64,000 nt of DNA from VXNE01 sp963664635. GTDB taxonomy: Bacteria > Pseudomonadota > Gammaproteobacteria > Pseudomonadales > Azotimanducaceae. The notes under the pieces were generated by a model, which saw only the letters and a program-made list of their open reading frames with translations, was not told where the DNA came from and did no database searches. The stretch is from NCBI GenBank assembly GCA_963664635.1, contig OY761542.1:4712001-4776000 (forward strand), read 5' to 3'. Positions 34,483-43,764 of the stretch are shown piece by piece (positions within the stretch are counted from its first letter, which is position 1; each line of letters starts with the position of its first letter). The position numbers were made by a program, and so were the translations under genes.

Positions 34483-35163
34483 ATGGCTACACGCCCGCCG
34501 GCGGTCGTCCTGGTCTCGGGCGGCCTCGACTCCGCGACGACGCTGGCCATGGCCGGCGCGTCGGGTTTCCGCTGCTTCGCCCTGTCCGTGGCCTACGGGC
34601 AGCGCCACGGCGTGGAACTCGACGCGGCGCGGCGCGTGGTCGAACGCCTGGGCTGCGAATCGCACCGGACCGTTCCCATCGACCTGTCGGCCTTCGGGGG
34701 CTCCGCGCTGACCGACCCGGACATCGCCGTACCGGAAGGAGCCACCGAGGGGATCCCCGTCACGTACGTCCCCGCCCGCAACACCGTTTTCCTGTCCCTC
34801 GCCCTCGCCTGGGCCGAGACTCTCGACGCCCGCGACATCTTCATCGGGGTGAACGCGGTGGACTACTCCGGGTACCCGGACTGCCGGCCGGCGTTCGTGG
34901 AAGCCTTCGGCCGGCTTGCGAACCTCGCAACACGGGCCGGCACCGAAGGCGGGCGCTTCACGATCCACGCGCCCCTGATCGAGATGACCAAGGCCGAGAT
35001 CATCGCCCGGGGCACGGCCCTGGGCGTCGACTACGGCCTGACGATCTCCTGCTACCAGCCGGACAGCCACGGACGGGCCTGCGGGCGTTGCGACAGTTGC
35101 CGCATCCGGCGGGCGGGCTTCGCGCAGGCGGGCGTCGTCGACCCGACGGCGTACGCCGACTGA
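34483..35163 (+). CDS. queC: 7-cyano-7-deazaguanine synthase QueC
   Basis: 226 residues. The PP-loop ATP-pyrophosphatase motif is SGGLDSAT near residue 11. The zinc site is formed by the C-terminal cysteines in CYQPDSHGRACGRCDSCRIR. It makes preQ0 from 7-carboxy-7-deazaguanine with ammonia and ATP. It is 3 bp after queE, closing the conserved tol-pal-queEC block. PreQ0 also feeds DNA 7-deazaguanine modification in some bacteria, but no dpd genes are visible. Confidence 0.96.
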   Translation: MATRPPAVVLVSGGLDSATTLAMAGASGFRCFALSVAYGQRHGVELDAARRVVERLGCESHRTVPIDLSAFGGSALTDPDIAVPEGATEGIPVTYVPARNTVFLSLALAWAETLDARDIFIGVNAVDYSGYPDCRPAFVEAFGRLANLATRAGTEGGRFTIHAPLIEMTKAEIIARGTALGVDYGLTISCYQPDSHGRACGRCDSCRIRRAGFAQAGVVDPTAYAD

Positions 35164-35201
35164 GCGGCCAGCCATTGCCGTAACAAACGGGAGCATCCCC
35201 C

Positions 35202-35690
35202 ATGGGAGCGAGCACACTGGAAGAGCGGATACAGCGCCTGGAAGACATCGAGGCCATCAAGGGTCTCAAGGCCAGATATTGCGCTTATTGTGACCACGAC
35301 TACGATGCGGACGGCATCGCCTCGCTGTTCGTCCGTGAAGGCGCCTGGGATGGCGGGTTCATGGGCGTCTTCGAGGGTCGCGAGGCCATCCGGAGTCACT
35401 TCGCCAGAACCAGCAGCATCATGGGGTTCGCCATTCACCACGTCACCAACCCCCTGATCGACGTGACAGGAGACCGTGCGACCGGCCAGTGGTACCTATG
35501 GCAGCCGTGTACGCAAACGATCAAACGCGACAAGGCGCTGTGGCTGGCGGCCCGATACCACGAAACCTACGCGCGCACGGACGAGGGATGGCGCTTTGTC
35601 GAGATGATCGTCAGCCCGCGCATGTTTGCGCCCTACGAGCAGGGCTGGGCCGAAGTGCCGTTCATGGCTGGAGGACCCAGGGACGAGTAA
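35202..35690 (+). CDS. SnoaL/NTF2-like domain protein
   Basis: 162 residues beginning MGASTLEERIQRLEDIEAIKGL, then KARYCAYCDHDYDADGIASLF, the usual start of the SnoaL-like cone-shaped barrel seen in ring-hydroxylating dioxygenase small subunits, ketosteroid isomerase-like and bile-acid dehydratase-like proteins. IHHVTNPLIDVTGDRATGQW and a final arginine-rich strand fit the fold. The specific reaction is unknown. It stands alone after queC. Confidence 0.75.
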   Translation: MGASTLEERIQRLEDIEAIKGLKARYCAYCDHDYDADGIASLFVREGAWDGGFMGVFEGREAIRSHFARTSSIMGFAIHHVTNPLIDVTGDRATGQWYLWQPCTQTIKRDKALWLAARYHETYARTDEGWRFVEMIVSPRMFAPYEQGWAEVPFMAGGPRDE

Positions 35691-35698
35691 ACGGCTTG

Positions 35699-36090
35699 TG
35701 ACACGCGTATACGAAGCCCTTGCGAGCGCGTCTCGACGCAATGCCCGCCGGGCAGAGGGATGGCACGCAACGCATGCTCCGCGCCGGCGACTACCTGGCC
35801 GAGCACATGCAGGACGCTCCCACGCTCCTCGTGTTCTGTTTCAATCCAGCCAACATGGCAATCACCGACGCCGATCTCGGCCGACCGTCGGTCGTGGGCG
35901 GTGGCTCGGTTTACCCGCCCATGCAGAACGCGATGCTGGCTTGCCGCGCGGAAGGATTGGGTTGCGTGTTGACGACCCTGTTGTGCTACCGGCCCCCGTG
36001 CTGAAGGGGCATGGCCCCATACGTCGAAAGCCGGTAAGCAAACTGACCTATCTCGACGTGTGGGGCGAGGGCTACGATCCCACGACCTGA
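35699..36090 (+). pseudogene. Nitroreductase-family remnant
   Basis: Frame 2 (to about 35990) encodes the middle of a nitroreductase: HMQDAPTLLVFCFNP, GGSVYPPMQNAMLACRAEGL and GCVLTTLLCY. After about 35990 the homologous reading moves to frame 1, giving only the C-terminal IRRKPVSKLTYLDVWGEGYD. The N-terminal FMN-binding portion is absent or scrambled in 35626-35760, and the segment between the two matches is shortened. No single frame can encode an active enzyme. Confidence 0.65.
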
Positions 36091-36328
36091 GGCCGGCGGC
36101 TGCGCCTCGCGACCGGCCCCTGCCGCGGCGCCCATCTTTGCCGTCTCTTCACCGGCCGGCCGGCGCGCCCGACAGCCGCACACGTGCTTGTTTTCACCGC
36201 TCTTCGGGAGCCGGAGCGCCGTTGCGGAATTGCGGTATGGTGCTCGCCGGTGCTTCGGCCTCGAGCATCGCGTTGCGGCTGGTGACCGCCTTAAAGCGTA
36301 GTATCGGACGTCCGGCGAGCTGCGTGAG

Positions 36329-36625
36329 ATGCACGACATGGGCGACGGTGAGAGCTTGTCCCGGGCGCACGTCCGAATCGCCGGCCGGGTCCAGCGCGTG
36401 GGCTTCCGGTTTGCGACGATGCTCGAGGCCGAAGCCAGGGACGTGCGCGGCTGGGTCCGCAACCTGCCGGATGGGCGCGTGGAGGTCGTCGCGGAGGGTG
36501 CGCCCCCGGCGGTCACGGGCCTGGTTGACTGGTGCCGGACCGGCCCGCGGCACGCACGCGTCTTCGATGTCGATGTCGCCTGGGAGTCGCCTCGGGACGA
36601 ACCACCCGGCTTTCACGTGACGTGA
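36329..36625 (+). CDS. Acylphosphatase
   Basis: 98 residues. The catalytic arginine is in GRVQRVGFR and the catalytic asparagine in GWVRNLPDGRVEV, both canonical. It hydrolyses acyl phosphates in the cytoplasm. The ATG at 36329 or the one at 36338 may be used. It ends 2 bp before the PEP-synthase-like gene, so they are probably co-transcribed. About 240 bp upstream (36091-36328) shows no gene. Confidence 0.9.
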   Translation: MHDMGDGESLSRAHVRIAGRVQRVGFRFATMLEAEARDVRGWVRNLPDGRVEVVAEGAPPAVTGLVDWCRTGPRHARVFDVDVAWESPRDEPPGFHVT

Positions 36626-36627
36626 CC

Positions 36628-39249
36628 ATGCTCGTTCCATTGGCCGGCACACCAGACCCGGGCACCGACGTGGTCGGTGGCAAGGGCCGGGCACTCATCG
36701 AATTGACGCGCAACGGATTCAACGTTCCGCCCGGAACGGTTCTCACCACGGCGTTCTTCGCGCCATGGATCGACGCGGTGCAGACGAGTGCCTCGTGGCA
36801 GGCCTTGGCGAGCGGCTACGCGGCATCGTTGCGCGAACCGGGCCGTCGTGAAGGAGTCGTCGAACTCGCAGAGACGGTCAAGGCGGAGGCAGCCGCGCTG
36901 GCACTGAACGGCGCGCAGCGGGACGCGCTTGCGGCCGTGCGCGACGAATTCCCCGACGGTGCCCTGGCCGTGCGTTCCTCCTCGCCGGAGGAGGACCTTG
37001 CCGGTGCCTCGTTCGCCGGCCTCTACGATACCGTGCTCGGCGTCGAGGCGGCGGACCTCGAAGGCGCCGTGCGGCAGTGCTTCCTTTCGTGTCTCGATGG
37101 CCGCGTGTTCACCTACAAGCTGAACATGGGCTTCACCGATCCGCGACCGGCGATCGCGGCGGTGGTCCAGCGCATGGTTGCGAGCGAGACCTCCGGCGTC
37201 GCGTTCTCGCTCAACCCGCTCACCAACGATTACGACGAAATGCTGGTGAATGCCCATCGCGGCCTGGGCGAAGCCCTGGTGGCGGGCGAGATCACCCCCG
37301 ACGCCTACGTGGTCGACAAGGTCTCCGGTACCGTGCTCGAAGAGCGGCCATCCTCCCCGGCGGTAGGCGGCTGTCTCGACGTCGCCGAACTCGATGAACT
37401 GTTGTCCGCCGTCAGCCGGATCGAGTCGCGCTACGAAAGCCCGATGGACGTCGAGTGGGCATTCGCGAACGCGGTCGACGGGCGCCGCCTGCACATCCTC
37501 CAGGCCCGCCCGATCACCGCCTACGTGCCGTTGGCGACGGAACTGCAGACCGCGCCCGGCGAACAGCGATGCTTGTACATCGACCGTGCGCTGACCGATG
37601 GGCTGACCATGAGCGGCCCGATTTCGCCGCTCACCAACGACTACGCCGAGCGTGGGGTGATGCTCATGCTCGACTATCTGGTCGACCTCCCGGAGGATGC
37701 CGACCTCGTGGCGGGCGGCCTTTGCCTCAAGGGTTCGCGCATCTACTTCAACATCTCGCCGTACATGCACCTGATGGGCAGCCGCGAGGCGTTCGCGCGC
37801 CAACTCAGCCAGATGAACATGCTGCTCGCGGACATCCTGGGGTCCGTGGACATGGACCGCTATCGACCGGACCGGCCGCCGGACTTCCTGCGCTGGTGGA
37901 GCTTGCTCGGCCGTGCGCCGATGTTGCTTCGGCGGCTGCGCGCGGTGATCGGGGCGCTCATGAAGCCGATCTTCCGGTACGAGCGCTTCCGGCGCGACTA
38001 CGACCGGGCGCAGGCCGAGTACGATCGCTGGCTCGCCACACCCGTCGACCACGACCAACCGCTGGACGACTTCCTGTTCGACCTCTTCGTGGAGTGGGGT
38101 CGTGTCACGCTAGCCGCAACGGGACCTTCCCTGGCCGTCTTCTACTACGGCGGCACCGATGTCGTGAACAAGCTGATCGACGCCGACGACCCGGCCCAGG
38201 TCGCGCTGGCCGACGCGATCCGCCGCGGCTACCCGGACGACCTGATCGTGCAGATGGGCGTCGCCATGTTCCACCTCGCCGGGCAGTTGCCGGTCGAGTT
38301 GGCCGAGAACCTGGACGAACTGGCCGCACGCCTCGAGCAACGCCGATTGCCGGAGTCATTCCTGGCCGACTGGGATGCGTTCATCGCCCGGTTCGGCTGC
38401 CGGGGGCCGTTGGAAATGGAACTGGCCAATCCCAAGTACGCTGACGACCCGCGCGTGGCCCTGGCACAGATCGCGCCGATGGCCACTTCCCGGGACAGCT
38501 TCGATCCACGCGCCGTGCAGGAGCGGCTGGTGGCGGAACGGCAGGCAGCGTTTGCCGAGTTGCGGGCGGCGCTGCCGAAGCGCAAGCGCCGACGCCTGGA
38601 TCGCGCCTACCGCAACATCGAGAACCACTACGACGCCCGCGAGCTGCTCAAGCACCACCTGACCCAAGCCAATGCGCGCCTGCGCGAACGGGTGGTGCGC
38701 ATTGCCGACCAACTCGTCGACGCGGGCCGCCTGGACTCCCGCGACGACGTGTTCGAACTGACCTTCGCCGACCTGCAAAAGGCCGTCGACGACGCCGACT
38801 TTGACGTTCGCTCCCAGGCCGCAACGAGTGGCGCGTTCTATCGCCAACTGAAGCGGCAGGTACGCCACTTCCCGCATGCGATCGACTCGCGCGGTCGAAT
38901 CCCGCGCCCCGAGCGTCGCGGGGACGATGCCTCGACGTTGCACGGCGGGGCAATGTCGCCGGGCGTTGCGAGGGGCCCGGCCAAGGTTCTCAACGATCCG
39001 TTCGAGCAAACCGTCGAGCCGGGCGACGTGCTCGTGGCCGTGACGACCGACCCGGGCTGGACGCCGCTATTCGTCAACGCCGCCGCGGTGGTGCTCGAGA
39101 TCGGCGGCGAACTGCAGCACGGCGCCCTGGTGGCGCGGGAGTTCGGCAAGCCTTGCGTCGCCGGCATCGCCGACGTCATGAACCGGATTCGGAACGGCCA
39201 GACCATCGAGGTCGATGGCGCCGCGGGGACGGTGCGGATCATCCGCTGA
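36628..39249 (+). CDS. PEP-synthase/rifampin-phosphotransferase-like dikinase
   Basis: 873 residues, start ATG 36628. An N-terminal ATP-grasp domain (about 1-310) has VVGGKGRALIELTRNGFNVP, LAVRSSSPEEDLAGASFAGLYDT and MDVEWAF. A middle domain (about 320-755) without pyruvate-binding motifs follows. A C-terminal swivelling domain (about 770-873) holds the phospho-histidine at His831, in GGELQHGALVARE after DPGWTPLFVNAA. PEP synthases and PPDK have a larger C-terminal TIM barrel after the His domain; here the His domain is last. That order and length match rifampin phosphotransferase, whose active His is at a similar position. The middle domain decides the substrate and cannot be read from the sequence, so resistance to rifamycins is only a possibility. 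Confidence 0.8.
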   Translation: MLVPLAGTPDPGTDVVGGKGRALIELTRNGFNVPPGTVLTTAFFAPWIDAVQTSASWQALASGYAASLREPGRREGVVELAETVKAEAAALALNGAQRDALAAVRDEFPDGALAVRSSSPEEDLAGASFAGLYDTVLGVEAADLEGAVRQCFLSCLDGRVFTYKLNMGFTDPRPAIAAVVQRMVASETSGVAFSLNPLTNDYDEMLVNAHRGLGEALVAGEITPDAYVVDKVSGTVLEERPSSPAVGGCLDVAELDELLSAVSRIESRYESPMDVEWAFANAVDGRRLHILQARPITAYVPLATELQTAPGEQRCLYIDRALTDGLTMSGPISPLTNDYAERGVMLMLDYLVDLPEDADLVAGGLCLKGSRIYFNISPYMHLMGSREAFARQLSQMNMLLADILGSVDMDRYRPDRPPDFLRWWSLLGRAPMLLRRLRAVIGALMKPIFRYERFRRDYDRAQAEYDRWLATPVDHDQPLDDFLFDLFVEWGRVTLAATGPSLAVFYYGGTDVVNKLIDADDPAQVALADAIRRGYPDDLIVQMGVAMFHLAGQLPVELAENLDELAARLEQRRLPESFLADWDAFIARFGCRGPLEMELANPKYADDPRVALAQIAPMATSRDSFDPRAVQERLVAERQAAFAELRAALPKRKRRRLDRAYRNIENHYDARELLKHHLTQANARLRERVVRIADQLVDAGRLDSRDDVFELTFADLQKAVDDADFDVRSQAATSGAFYRQLKRQVRHFPHAIDSRGRIPRPERRGDDASTLHGGAMSPGVARGPAKVLNDPFEQTVEPGDVLVAVTTDPGWTPLFVNAAAVVLEIGGELQHGALVAREFGKPCVAGIADVMNRIRNGQTIEVDGAAGTVRIIR

Positions 39250-39327
39250 CGCGCAAACCCGGCGCGCCGAACACCCTGACGCTCCGCGCGGCCATGTCGC
39301 ACGTGCCAGGTTCCTGCGGTGGGTATA

Positions 39328-39403
39328 TGGTGGGCCGTCTGGGATTCGAACCCAGGACCAACGAGTTAAAAGCCCGGTGCTCTACCAACTGAGCTAACGA
39401 CCC
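39328..39403 (-). tRNA. tRNA-Lys (anticodon TTT)
   Basis: Read on the minus strand the gene starts GGGTCGT and ends ACGGCCC-A-CCA. The acceptor stem pairs with one G-U. D arm TAGCTCAGTTGGTAGAG, anticodon loop CTTTTAA and T arm GGTTCGAATCC are all standard. The CCA end is encoded. A tRNA-Lys after queC is a known arrangement in Pseudomonas-type genomes. Confidence 0.96.
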
Positions 39404-39519
39404 GCGCGCGGCGGTGCATTGTAGGGCCGCGCCCCCGAGGCGACAAGGCGGGTCGGACATCTCCGACATCTCCTCACGAGCTCCGGGTCGGCGCCGCCGC
39501 CGTGTGTGCGTTCGAGAGC

Positions 39520-39544
39520 GGGACGCCACAAGGGCGTCCCCTAC
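39520..39544. repeat. GTAGGGG palindrome at the end of the LLM oxidoreductase gene
   Basis: Read on the minus strand: GTAGG head, then GGACGCC-CTTGT-GGCGTCC. The TAG is the stop codon of the LLM oxidoreductase. Confidence 0.7.
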
Positions 39545-40578
39545 ATTCTCCGATTCAGCCCTGCCAGCTCGGCCATGAACCGGACGGCATCTTCCTGGTC
39601 CGTGCCGACGGTGAGGCCGCTGAATCCGGCGTCCACCCAGTCCCGGTAGCGCTTGCGGATGCGGTCCTTCGGACCGTACAGGGCCGCCTCGTCGATGAAT
39701 TCGTCCGGCACCGCCGCCGCGGCCTCGTCCTTGCGCTGCGCCAGGTAAAGCTCCTGGATCCGCTCGGCCGCCTCGCCGAAGCCGCGCTCGACCATCATCT
39801 GCTTGTGGAAGTTCAGGCTCTTGTGGCCCATGCCGCCGACGTACAGCGCCGTGTTCGGCTTCGCCGCGTCGATCACCGAGCGCACGTCCTCGGTGATCAG
39901 GACGGGGACGCCCGACTGCATCTCGATGTCGTCGAGCGTCTTGCCGGCCTTCGCCGCTCCTTCGGCAAGCCATCGCTGCGCCCGGCTCACGTGTTCGGGC
40001 GTGTAGCGCAGCGGCAGCCAGCCGTCGGCGATTTCGCCGGTCAGCCGCACCATCGTCTCGGTACCCGTGCCGAGCCAGACGGGAATGTTCTGGTTCATGT
40101 GCAGCACGGACTTCAGGGGCTTGCCGATCCCCAGCGCGCCCTCGCCGGTGAACGGCAGGGAGATCTCGCGGCCCTCGTGCTCGACGATCTCCCGTGCGAG
40201 GGTCTTGCGGATGATCGAGACGTAGTCCTTCACCCGGTAGTACGGCTTGCCCCACGGCTGGCCGAACCATCCTTCGACGATCTGCGGTCCGGACATGCCG
40301 ATACCGATGATGACCCGATCGCCGCCCGCGAGCGCGTCGATCGTCGCGGCCTGCATGGCGGCCATGACGGGCGGGCGGCCGGCGAGCTGCTGGATCGCCG
40401 TGCCGAGCCGGATGTGGCTGGTGTGGGCGGCGATGTAGGCGAGCGGGGACCAGGCGTCCGAGCCGTAGACCTCCGCCGACCAGACCGAGTCGTAGCCGAG
40501 CCGTTCCGCGAGCTGGATCTTCTCGATGGGTATCCGGATGTGCCGGCCGCTGTAGCCGACGTTGATGCCGAGTTTCAT
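39541..40578 (-). CDS. LLM-class (luciferase-like) oxidoreductase, probably F420-dependent
   Basis: 345 residues, start ATG 40578 with GGAAAGG upstream. N-terminal MKLGINVGYSGRHIRIPIEK, SVWSAEVYGSDAWSPL and TSHIRLGTAI fit the bacterial luciferase-like TIM barrel, and IPVWLGTGTETMVRLTGEIADGW is the usual second-half signature. Members of this subgroup (LLM F420-dependent) reduce or oxidise substrates using F420 or FMN. Cofactor and substrate are not certain. It is divergent from the SDR gene across 137 bp that probably holds both promoters. Confidence 0.85.
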   Translation of the reverse strand: MKLGINVGYSGRHIRIPIEKIQLAERLGYDSVWSAEVYGSDAWSPLAYIAAHTSHIRLGTAIQQLAGRPPVMAAMQAATIDALAGGDRVIIGIGMSGPQIVEGWFGQPWGKPYYRVKDYVSIIRKTLAREIVEHEGREISLPFTGEGALGIGKPLKSVLHMNQNIPVWLGTGTETMVRLTGEIADGWLPLRYTPEHVSRAQRWLAEGAAKAGKTLDDIEMQSGVPVLITEDVRSVIDAAKPNTALYVGGMGHKSLNFHKQMMVERGFGEAAERIQELYLAQRKDEAAAAVPDEFIDEAALYGPKDRIRKRYRDWVDAGFSGLTVGTDQEDAVRFMAELAGLNRRM

Positions 40579-40715
40579 GTCCTTTCCGTCACGCCGCGAT
40601 TCCGGACAGTGTACCGGCTTGGCTTCCACGACTGGCCGTCCACACCCCTTGCCGCCCGCCCGTGTGTTCCTCCAAACTCGCCCGATTGTCCCGGCAACGC
40701 ACAAGCGAGGATTTC

Positions 40716-41492
40716 ATGAGGCTGTCGACCCTGAGCCGCTCCATCGAAGGGAAGGTCGCGATCGTCACCGGCGCCGCGAGCGGCATGGGCCGCGCGACCG
40801 CACGCCTGTTCGCCGACGAGGGCGCCAAGGTTGCGGCCATGGACATCCACCAGGAGCCGCTCGACGAGGTGGTCCGCGAGATCGCGGAGGCCGGCTACCC
40901 GGTACGGGGATGGCAGCTCGACGTCTCGGACCGGGAGGCCGTGGACCGGGCGGTCGCAGAGGTGGCCGAGACCTTCGGGGGCATCGACATTCTCATCAAC
41001 AACGCCGGCATCGGCGCGGGCGGACCGATCGACAGCGACGACTACGAAGCGATCTGGGCGCGCGGCTTCGATGTCCTGCTCACCGCGCAGATGCGCATGA
41101 TCCGCGCGGCGTTGCCCCACCTGCGCCGCTCCGACGGCGGTCGGATCGTGAACATCGCGTCGACCGAGGGCCTCGGCGCCACGAAGTACGGCAGTCCCTA
41201 CGCCGCCGCCAAGACCGGCGTCATCGGCCTGACGCGGTCCCTGGCCGTGGAGTTCGGCACCGAGGGCATCACCGTCAACTGCATCTGCCCCGGGCCGATC
41301 CGCACCGGCATGACCGCCAACATTCCCGAAGAGAGCAAGCGCGAGTACGCGCGGCGGCGGGTGGCGCTGAAACGCTATGCGGAGCCCGAGGAGGTGGCCC
41401 ACGGGACGCTGAGCCTGGTCCTGCCGGCGGCGTCCTTCATCACCGGCGTGACCCTGCCGGTCGACGGCGGACTGACGATCAAGAACGCATGA
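40716..41492 (+). CDS. SDR-family oxidoreductase
   Basis: 258 residues, start ATG 40716. The NAD(P)-binding motif TGAASGMG (residues 19-26), NNAG and the catalytic Ser with YAAAK are all present, making a classical short-chain dehydrogenase. Asp at the end of beta strand 2 (AAMDIHQ) suggests NAD rather than NADP. The stop overlaps the start of the following transporter gene (ATGA), implying transport and oxidation of one substrate. Confidence 0.9.
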   Translation: MRLSTLSRSIEGKVAIVTGAASGMGRATARLFADEGAKVAAMDIHQEPLDEVVREIAEAGYPVRGWQLDVSDREAVDRAVAEVAETFGGIDILINNAGIGAGGPIDSDDYEAIWARGFDVLLTAQMRMIRAALPHLRRSDGGRIVNIASTEGLGATKYGSPYAAAKTGVIGLTRSLAVEFGTEGITVNCICPGPIRTGMTANIPEESKREYARRRVALKRYAEPEEVAHGTLSLVLPAASFITGVTLPVDGGLTIKNA

Positions 41493-42889
41493 CCGAGGGC
41501 ATCGCACCGCGGGGCGGGATGGGAACCCCCTCCGGTCGGGTGCGCTGGCCAGTCGTTCTCGCCTACGGCGCCCCGGGCGTCGGCGCCGGGTACATGTACC
41601 TGCTCGTCAACCTCTACGTGATGAAGTTCTCCACGGACGTGCTGCTCATCGCACCGGCCGTGATGGGGCTCATCTTCTCGGTCTCGCGGGTGTGGGACGC
41701 GATCTCGGACCCGCTGGTCGGCTACCTGAGCGACCGCACCCGCAGCCGCTACGGCCGGCGGCGCACCTGGATCGTCGGATCGATCGTCCCGATCGCGGCG
41801 GTGTTCGTGATGGTGTTCGCCCCGCCGGAGGCCCTCGGCAACGCGGGCCGCATCGCCTGGATGGCGACCGCGATCATCGGCTTCTACTCGGTGATGACGG
41901 TGTTCCTGGTGCCGCATCTGTCCCTCGGCGCCGAGCTGTCCGACGACTATCACGAGCGGAGCCGGCTGTTCGGAATGCGGCACGCCGCCTTCACCATCGG
42001 TTCGATCCTGGCGCTCGGGAGCATGCAGGCGCTCATCAACGCGGAGGAAGTCGGCGAGGCCGCGGTGCGCGAGGTTACCTTCACGCTCGCGATCCTCGCC
42101 TCGGCGGTGATGACGGCGGCGCTCCTCGGCTCCGTCCCGCTGCTCCGGGAGCGCGCCGACTTCCAGGGCCGGGTCACCGAGAAGCCGTTCCAGGCGTTCG
42201 CCGACGTGTGGCGCAACGTCCACGCGCGACTCCTGATCGTGGTGACGTTCATCGAGAACGTCGGCTCCGCAGCCATCGGAGTCCTGACGCTCTACGTCAT
42301 GCAGTACGTGGTGGGGGCACCGCGGTGGGCGCCCCTCGTGATCCTCTCCTACATGGTGCCCTCGGCCGCATCGGTCCCACTGTGGCTGCCCCTGTCGCGG
42401 CGCTTCGGCAAGGTGCGCCTGTGGATGTTCTCGATGGTGCTGACCGGGGTGTCCTTCGGGGGCATGTTCGTGCTGCCGTTCCTCGACACCGTGGAGCCGC
42501 GGCTCGTCACGATCTTCGTGCTCGCCTTCTTCGCCGGCCTCGCCGCGGGCGCCGGGGGCACGATCGGGCCTTCCGTGCAGGGCGACGTCATCGACTACGA
42601 CGAGCACCTCACCGGCGAACGCAAGGAAGGCTCCTACTTCGCCACCTGGAACTTCGTCTACAAGAGCGCGATGGGGGTGATGCTGGCGCTCACCGGCTTC
42701 GTGCTGCAAGCGACGGGCTTCGTGCCCAACCAGGAGCAGACCATGACCGTGCAGGTGGCCATGGTCTCGCTGTACGGTCTCTTCCCGCTCGTCTGCTACG
42801 CCGTCGGCGCGGTGCTCTTCAGCCGCTTCAGGCTCGACGAGCGGGCCCACGCGGAGATCCGCGCGCAGCTCGACCTCAAGACGACCTGA
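41489..42889 (+). CDS. GPH-family (MFS) symporter
   Basis: 466 residues, start ATG 41489 overlapping the SDR stop. Twelve hydrophobic segments can be counted. The glycoside-pentoside-hexuronide signature is clear: VWDAISDPLVGYLSDRTRS, RYGRRRTWIV and the later GPSVQGDVIDYDEHLTGERK. Such carriers import sugars or sugar conjugates with cations, and related proteins transport other organic acids. The in-frame extension upstream of 41489 is a shadow of the SDR gene. Confidence 0.9.
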   Translation: MTEGIAPRGGMGTPSGRVRWPVVLAYGAPGVGAGYMYLLVNLYVMKFSTDVLLIAPAVMGLIFSVSRVWDAISDPLVGYLSDRTRSRYGRRRTWIVGSIVPIAAVFVMVFAPPEALGNAGRIAWMATAIIGFYSVMTVFLVPHLSLGAELSDDYHERSRLFGMRHAAFTIGSILALGSMQALINAEEVGEAAVREVTFTLAILASAVMTAALLGSVPLLRERADFQGRVTEKPFQAFADVWRNVHARLLIVVTFIENVGSAAIGVLTLYVMQYVVGAPRWAPLVILSYMVPSAASVPLWLPLSRRFGKVRLWMFSMVLTGVSFGGMFVLPFLDTVEPRLVTIFVLAFFAGLAAGAGGTIGPSVQGDVIDYDEHLTGERKEGSYFATWNFVYKSAMGVMLALTGFVLQATGFVPNQEQTMTVQVAMVSLYGLFPLVCYAVGAVLFSRFRLDERAHAEIRAQLDLKTT

Positions 42890-42922
42890 CCCGCGCGGCG
42901 CCGGATCGGGCCCGCCCCGCGG

Positions 42923-43702
42923 TCAACGCCCGACGAAGTTGCCCGGCCGCCGTTCCGCGACGGCCCGCACGCCTTCCTTGTGGTCCTCGGTCTTCTGCAG
43001 GCGCGCCTGTTCGGCGTTCTCCCAGTCCGTGGCGGCCTTGACGGCTTCCGGCAACCCCTCGCGCATGGTGGCCCGCACCGACTGCACCGCGAGGGGCGCG
43101 CCCTCGGCGATCTCGGCGGCGAGGTTCTGCGCCGCCGCACGCAACTCGTCGGCGTCCGTCAGGATATCCGCGAGGCCCCACTCGTAGGCCGTCTCGCCGT
43201 TGATGCGGCGGCCGGTCTGGAACAGCAGGTTGGCCTTCTGCTGCCCGACGATCCGCGGCAGGGTGTGGGTGAGTCCGAACCCCGGGTGGAAGCCGAGCTT
43301 CACGAAGTTCGCGGTGAAGCGGGCCGCCGGCGACACGACCCGGTAGTCGGCCATGACCGCAAGCCCGAAACCGCCGCCGACCGCCGCGCCCTGGACGGCC
43401 GCAATCACGGGCTTCTTCGCGGAGAAGAGCCGCACCGCCGCCGTGTAGAGCGGGTTGCCCTCGCCGCGCGGACGCTCCCGCACGGCGTTGCGCGCACTGT
43501 CCGAGAAATTGTTGCCGGCGCAGAAATGCTTGCCCTGCGAGCAGAGGACGAGAGCCCGGGTTTCGATGTCTTCGTCGAGCGCGTCGAATGCGTCCCCGAG
43601 GTGGTTGATGAGCTCGACGTCGAAGAAATTGTTGGGCGGTCGCTGGATCTCCAGCGTGGCCACGTTTCCTTCGCGCTGCACCTCGATATCGCCGTACTTC
43701 AC
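42923..43702 (-). CDS. Enoyl-CoA hydratase/isomerase family protein
   Basis: 259 residues. The start is taken as GTG 43702 because GGGAGG lies 6 bp upstream; a TTG at 43720 is possible. The oxyanion-hole segments are HFCAGNNFSD and VQGAAVGGGFGLAVMADYRV. The second active-site region reads FHPGFGLTHTLPRIVG, where hydratases often have a catalytic Glu, so another reaction of the crotonase superfamily (isomerisation or hydrolysis) is possible. It is divergent from the metallo-beta-lactamase-fold gene. Confidence 0.87.
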   Translation of the reverse strand: MKYGDIEVQREGNVATLEIQRPPNNFFDVELINHLGDAFDALDEDIETRALVLCSQGKHFCAGNNFSDSARNAVRERPRGEGNPLYTAAVRLFSAKKPVIAAVQGAAVGGGFGLAVMADYRVVSPAARFTANFVKLGFHPGFGLTHTLPRIVGQQKANLLFQTGRRINGETAYEWGLADILTDADELRAAAQNLAAEIAEGAPLAVQSVRATMREGLPEAVKAATDWENAEQARLQKTEDHKEGVRAVAERRPGNFVGR

Positions 43703-43764
43703 CCGAATCCTCCCGTTCAACCGCCCGAAAAAGTGGCTGCTATAGTGCCCGAAAACGGGAGACG

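Noticed and set aside
34483..35163. QueC as part of a DNA 7-deazaguanine (dpd) defence cluster
   Set aside because: queE-queC sit in the conserved tol-pal-que block and no dpd transglycosylase or restriction genes are present, so the tRNA queuosine role is sufficient.
36194..36350. Minus-strand peptide ending ILRFKAVTSRNAML, possible gene relic
   Set aside because: Only a short tail with protein-like texture; family not recognised and no start or neighbouring fragment found.
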